From Berberis thunbergii (lineage: Eukaryota; Streptophyta; Magnoliopsida; Ranunculales; Berberidaceae), in contig QNQO01000201.1 of NCBI GenBank assembly GCA_003290165.1, positions 186,001 through 250,000 of the forward strand: a stretch of DNA of 64,000 nt, read 5' to 3'. Position numbers and translations under genes: made by a program. The notes beneath the pieces are model-generated. The model was not told the DNA's origin. It made no database searches and worked only from the letters and a program-made list of their open reading frames with translations. Every line of letters starts with the position of its first letter. The first letter of the stretch is position 1. Below are positions 37,101 to 43,100 of this stretch, piece by piece.

Positions 37101-40100
37101 CGTCCTCGAGCTTGAAATCAAAAAAGTTGGTCAAAGACAAGTAGTCGGTCATTGAACAGAAGGCACCCTCAAACTTTACTTTCGTTATGGCTTCGATTAC
37201 AAATACATAAATCCAAAGTGTACCACCAAATGCGAAGTCCAAGAAGAGTCCTCGGTGCCAAGGATTGTGATTTCGATTTTGGTTTCCTATTTTAAGAAAT
37301 ATTTCGGTCAGTCTGAAGAAAAAACATAAATTTTTTTAAAATACATTAAATATATATGATGAATTTCTAGGGTATATTAATTATATGAAAAAAATAAGAT
37401 GCAAGTAAATAAATGTATTAAGCACATTAAATAAAGCCTAAATACCTATAATTAGAAAATCAAAGGATAGTTTCAAAAATCAATATATAAGTAGAAGTGA
37501 TAATTAGAAAATTAGGGGGGTGGTTTTAAAAATCATAAATGATAATTAGAAGAAAAAAAAATTTACAAAAAAATTCTGAAATTTTCGAAAAAAATGTAAA
37601 TTTTAGTAACTTGTTTTTGCATTTTTACAAAAAACACTGAAATTTACAAAAAATTTTAAAAAATTTCGAAAAATGAAAATTTCGTGAAATCACAATCTTT
37701 GTTCGGCGCATAGATTATCCATTGCAAAAGGCCAACATGTGGGAGCGCAAATTTTTGGAATTTAGCTTCAAAATTGGATAAAAAAAGTTGTCTTGTGGTG
37801 GCCTGTGGTCGGTTTTGTGCTGGTGAACCTGATCATAAAAAATACTCGAACTATTGGCCTATGGTGGTGCGGAGTTCGCTTTGTAGCGGCAAATAGTGAT
37901 AGTACTAGTTGATAGTAAGCCATGAGATGTGGGGATATTGGCAGGTGGATGGGGTGTAAATTGACATAGGGAACTAGGGGCTTATGTAAAATCTCAGGGG
38001 CATGGACTAAAGTGGAAATTGAAGAAGGGACGTGTTTGAAAAAATAAAACAGGGACTTTTGTAAAAAAAAATTGTTTTCTTCTCTCGCAACTGAACTGAT
38101 AGAGGGGAGAAATGAGGGAGGGGCTGGTGCAGGCTGCGAGGAGGGATTGTTCTATGGCACCGCTGTCAATGGTGTTGGTTGTGGGTTCTGCCCCATGGCC
38201 TTGTCGAAGATCAGATCTAGGTCTCCCCAAAATTCTGCGAAGTATGCAATCAATTATGCCTTCAATTTTGCAAATATCGGGTGCATTCCCCTTCACAAAC
38301 TCATCTTTTGTCGTTTTTCAAACTTTTCTTCAAATAGTCTTTTTCAAAACAAAGTTCTTCAATGTGAACCAACTTAACTATTCAAATCTTCTTCAAAGTT
38401 AACCAACTTAACTAATTAGAAACGTTCGGCTTTGATCCAATTGATAGAATTAAAATTGTAAAATAAACAAAGATTGTATACAATGCGATAATTGAAAGAA
38501 AATAAATCAATGTTAAATAAACAAAATAAATTCTCTTATCCAATCAACCAACTAACAATAAACAACCTATACCCTTTTATAATTTAATCTAACTTTTATA
38601 TAAGAAACAAACCTTAAACCTAATTGGAAACCAATGCCCTAACTATTATGGGTTGTTACTAAATACGTTAAGTGACAATAATACTAATACTTGCATCAAA
38701 TTCTCAATAGAACCAGAAAGTCAATGTGCTACACATACCATTGATTTTCTAAATCAAACAAACCCTTCCCTAAGCCAACCAATAACCATGCCCTAAACTC
38801 AATTTAGGTCATGCCCTAAATCAGAAATCCATCACCGATTAAACACACCTAACAATGAATGAGAACAAAGATTTTGTGGAAAAAAAAGAGAAAAAGTACA
38901 ATGATGATGAGAATTTGAGACTTTGTAGATGTTGCTTGCTGTGAGAGTTGCGTGATAGATCTGATCCGAACTAAAACCTTGAGAGACGTGAAGAAGATGT
39001 TTGATGGTAGATATGGGTTTTTTTTATTGTAGAAAATAGGGTGTTTGATCGAAGAAGGGTAGAGAGGATAGCACCAACGATCTATGTAGTTAAAATGACG
39101 TTATAACGCCGATATAACTCCGACATAATGTTTAACGGGGGTGAGCTGTTACGTTATAACATTATCACATTATGGTATCACAGCTCCGATATAATGACAT
39201 TATATGCTGTTATTAAGATAACATTTTTTCAATAACTCCATTTTAACGTTTTGTTCTAATACATAAAAAATAAATTAAGAAATTAAAACAAATGCGCCCC
39301 TTTCACCCTCAATCAAACCAGAACCTTAGACTCATAGGAAAGGAGAACCAGAGTTTGATGTCACCAATCGACAGAGAACGAGAGAAGAAGACGAAGAGTC
39401 GATCACACTCTCTGTTGCGATCTCACTCTCATACAAAGGGAATGTATTTGTTATTAATGTTTTTTTGTTTTTGTTTTTGAAATTAATGTTATGAACATGA
39501 TTTACTTTTTTGACTCTATAATACATTAATATTTTGTGGGAGTATTAAAAATATATTTAAAAAACTATTCCGTTATAACTTATAATGCTTTTGGACCGTT
39601 ATGGGTTCGTTATCCGTTTTAACTGCATAGCCAAAATGAGAATCGAGAAAGTGAGGAGTTATCTGGTGTGGAGGAAGAAGCTAACCAAACACAAAATCGT
39701 CCTCTTTGCTAAATATAGAGAGAAACGCCGGTGCTGAGAGAGATAGGGGATAGAGATAGTAGTCTTATTTGTTTTAGACAAATAAGTCGTAACTGTCAGA
39801 TTATCACCATCTCTTCCAAATTTTTATGCAATTTATGGAAGCTGTTGGATTTATGTTTATGGGAGGATAGTTTTAAGTTGTCAGACTTGATAATTTTGTA
39901 GTTGTCGACTTTCATTGCTTTGTCTACGTGCAGCCTGAGTACATGCTTTCTTGTTAGCATTTCTTATAAGCCTACGCTAAAACTGCAATTATTTATTTTT
40001 ATTACTTGCAGCCATTTACCGGAGGAGATGAGGAACCCTTCTACTTTTAAATGTGAGTCATTCATTTCAGTGGGTTTACTTTCATTCCTTCTTTTTGCTC

Positions 40101-43100
40101 CTATTAAAAGTCCATAAAACTGAAACTGAAGATCGAAGTTATGCTAATTCTCCATAACTGTTACTGAAGTCTTTGAAAAAATTGACTAGTTCACATTTTA
40201 TAACGTACCGTCACTAGACATATATCTAAATTTTTTAGGATTTTCCATATCTCCGTATCCTTGTCATATTGGATAAGTTACTCCTACCCATATTTCTGCA
40301 TCTTAGCTTGCAAATTTTTATGTAAATGGCTATATGGATGAGAGAATATCTCTCCAATTTCTTGAAACTGCTATTGGTTGGTTTTGACTTGGTTAACAGC
40401 AAGGAACATTGATTGTATTTGCCTTACAATTTTGTAGGGATGCTTCAAAATCCTGAATATCGTCAACAGCTGCAAGATATGATGTAAGTGTTTCATTGCC
40501 TTTGTCCGTCAGTTTTAGAACCTCATCACTGAAAATGCTTTGATCTTATGGTTTTTACGCAGTTTGGCTTGATCCTGCATATAGACAGGCATTTATTTGA
40601 TGGTTTCAATTTAATTTTTTCACTGACTGCTTGAAGTACTCTGTAGTTCCCCCATGATTTATGGGTAGTGAATCAATCAGAAGTTAATGCAGTCTAATTT
40701 ATGCATAAAGAAAAGCTAGTATTGAGAGGGTCTCAATTGAATTATGTTTTTGGTTGGAGTGGCATTTAACAGAAGAATCTCTAGTCATTAATGGCTGTTG
40801 AGAGTTTTGTTTCTTGCGCTCATTGGCCGTCTCTTTGCTTGACTTTCTGCTATATTGCATTCTTTCTTATCAGTATAGATTCTGGTCAAGAAAATAGAGG
40901 ACATCTGTTCACACCCTCCTCCCCCCTTCTCTCAGTTTTAAATACGAGTTTTCTTTCCCCTTTGTTATTGGTAATTGTTGAAGTGCCAATCTGGGCAAAT
41001 TTTTGGTTTTAATAATATTATTTCTTTAGACTTCCATTCATTTACTATTTTCTATTGATTTTTTTCAGAAGCACTATGGGAGGAAGTGATGACTGGGATG
41101 CCAAGTTGATGGAATCATTGAAAAACTTTGACCTTAGCAGTCCGGAGGTCAAACAACAATTTGGTGGGTTGTATTTACTTAATTTATTACTAACTCTTTT
41201 ATATGCTTGATTGAATAAATTTCACATGTCTTTTATATGCTTACTATATAATATATTTTTGTACTTATTGATTTTTGCACCATATCTTACAATACATGAG
41301 TCGCTACAATACCTATATCTTAAACTTAGGTTTTCGATATACGATACCATAAACGTTTTGATAACTTTGAGAAGACCCCCCCTCCCCTCTCTCTTTTCTT
41401 TTTCCTTTTTAAAGGGTGAGCAAGGTTTTTATTGGATCCGAGAAGCATTTAATTGCCTTTGGCAGGGTGTGATCCTTGTACTACTGATACCATCCGCTAC
41501 AAGTCTCTTACCAACTTAGCTAGCATGGACTCTTATTAAAATATTTTATTTGATTAACAATAACTCAAAACTAATTGATACGCTTGAGAACACCATAACC
41601 CGCACATGGATCATTATACTATCCACACTTTCGGGAATATTAAAAGATGACCACAACCACATCATCTTTTAATATTCCCGGAAGTGTGGATAGTATAATG
41701 TTCCCTGTGTGGGTTATGGTGTTCTTATTGCATCACGTGGGTGTTGTTGCAATGCACCTTTTAAAGTCACTTCCTGAATAGAGTAAGGAGATCTCATGTA
41801 TCATAAGTCAATTTCATTTGAGGATATAAAATTTCCGTTATAAACTTATTAATCGGCATGATGTCCTACCTAATCAAATAAACTAAGATGAGGTTGATGT
41901 TGACTTTACAGTCTTATGAGATGATCCTTGTCAGTTGTCAGTCAAAAAAATGTCTCATCTTCTCAACTTTTATTTCCTGTTGTTTCCTACTAGATTGTCA
42001 AACTCTTTACAAGCCTTAAGCAATCATCTACAATTGGGATATCAATGCTATTTTACTTGATTTTCATTTACATAAGTTGATGCATCATGTTATAAACCGA
42101 GTATGTACTTTGAGATATTTAATATTGTAACTAGCATTTGCTATTTCTTTTTCATAAAATGTCATTTTTGTTTTCTTTTTCTATCTTCTGTCATGCAGAC
42201 CAGATTGGCTTTACACCAGAAGAAATTATATCAAAAATTATGGCTAATCCAGAAGTTGCGCTCGCATTTCAGAATCCAAGAATACAAACTGCCATCATGG
42301 ATGTATGCCACTAGTTGAAGTGCCACCACTTGAAGTTTTCTTGTTTGTATTTTATATAATGACTCAACATATTATTGTTGCTGTTGCAGTGTTCACAAAA
42401 CCCAATGAGCATCGTGAAGTACCGAAATGACAAGGAGGTGAGAAATATCTTGATTTGTGCTAATTTCTACTACTTGGCAGTTTCATATGCAGAAATAAAT
42501 TTTTGCATCGTCTCTATATTCTCACTTTTTCTGGATTTTTATTTTTTATTATTTTGATAAGCAAAACAATAAATGAAATTCAGTAAAGATAAAAATGTGA
42601 CTCGCTCACAGAAGATACTACTACTACACAGAGAAAAGGCTACACAAATAGATCTGCCCAAGAAAAGAAAAAAAAACATGAACTGACGGGAGTGTTTTTC
42701 TATATACCCCAAGTTGTCGCCCAGAACCATAGCATTCCATAAATACCCATACAAACCTGATTGACATCCTTTTTTTACCCTTGAAAACTCTTTTGTTTCA
42801 TTCCCTCCATAGAGCCACATAGTAGCTTTTAATGGAATTTTTATCTTATATTAAGATAAAGATTCTCATATTGAATTATCTGTCCCACTTAGATTCTCAG
42901 TTAATTACAACTTTACATTTATTTTCACAACCTTGTATTTCTTAAATCTAAAGGTGTGAAATGTAGTTTACAAATTTTAGGTTTTTGTTGAGAAAAGAAG
43001 AGGGAGAGATGGAAGTGAGTCTGTTTATCTCACACAGTGTTATTATAAAAAGGCTTCAGCCTCCACATACATTGTTAGGCAATGGAAAATAATAAAACCT

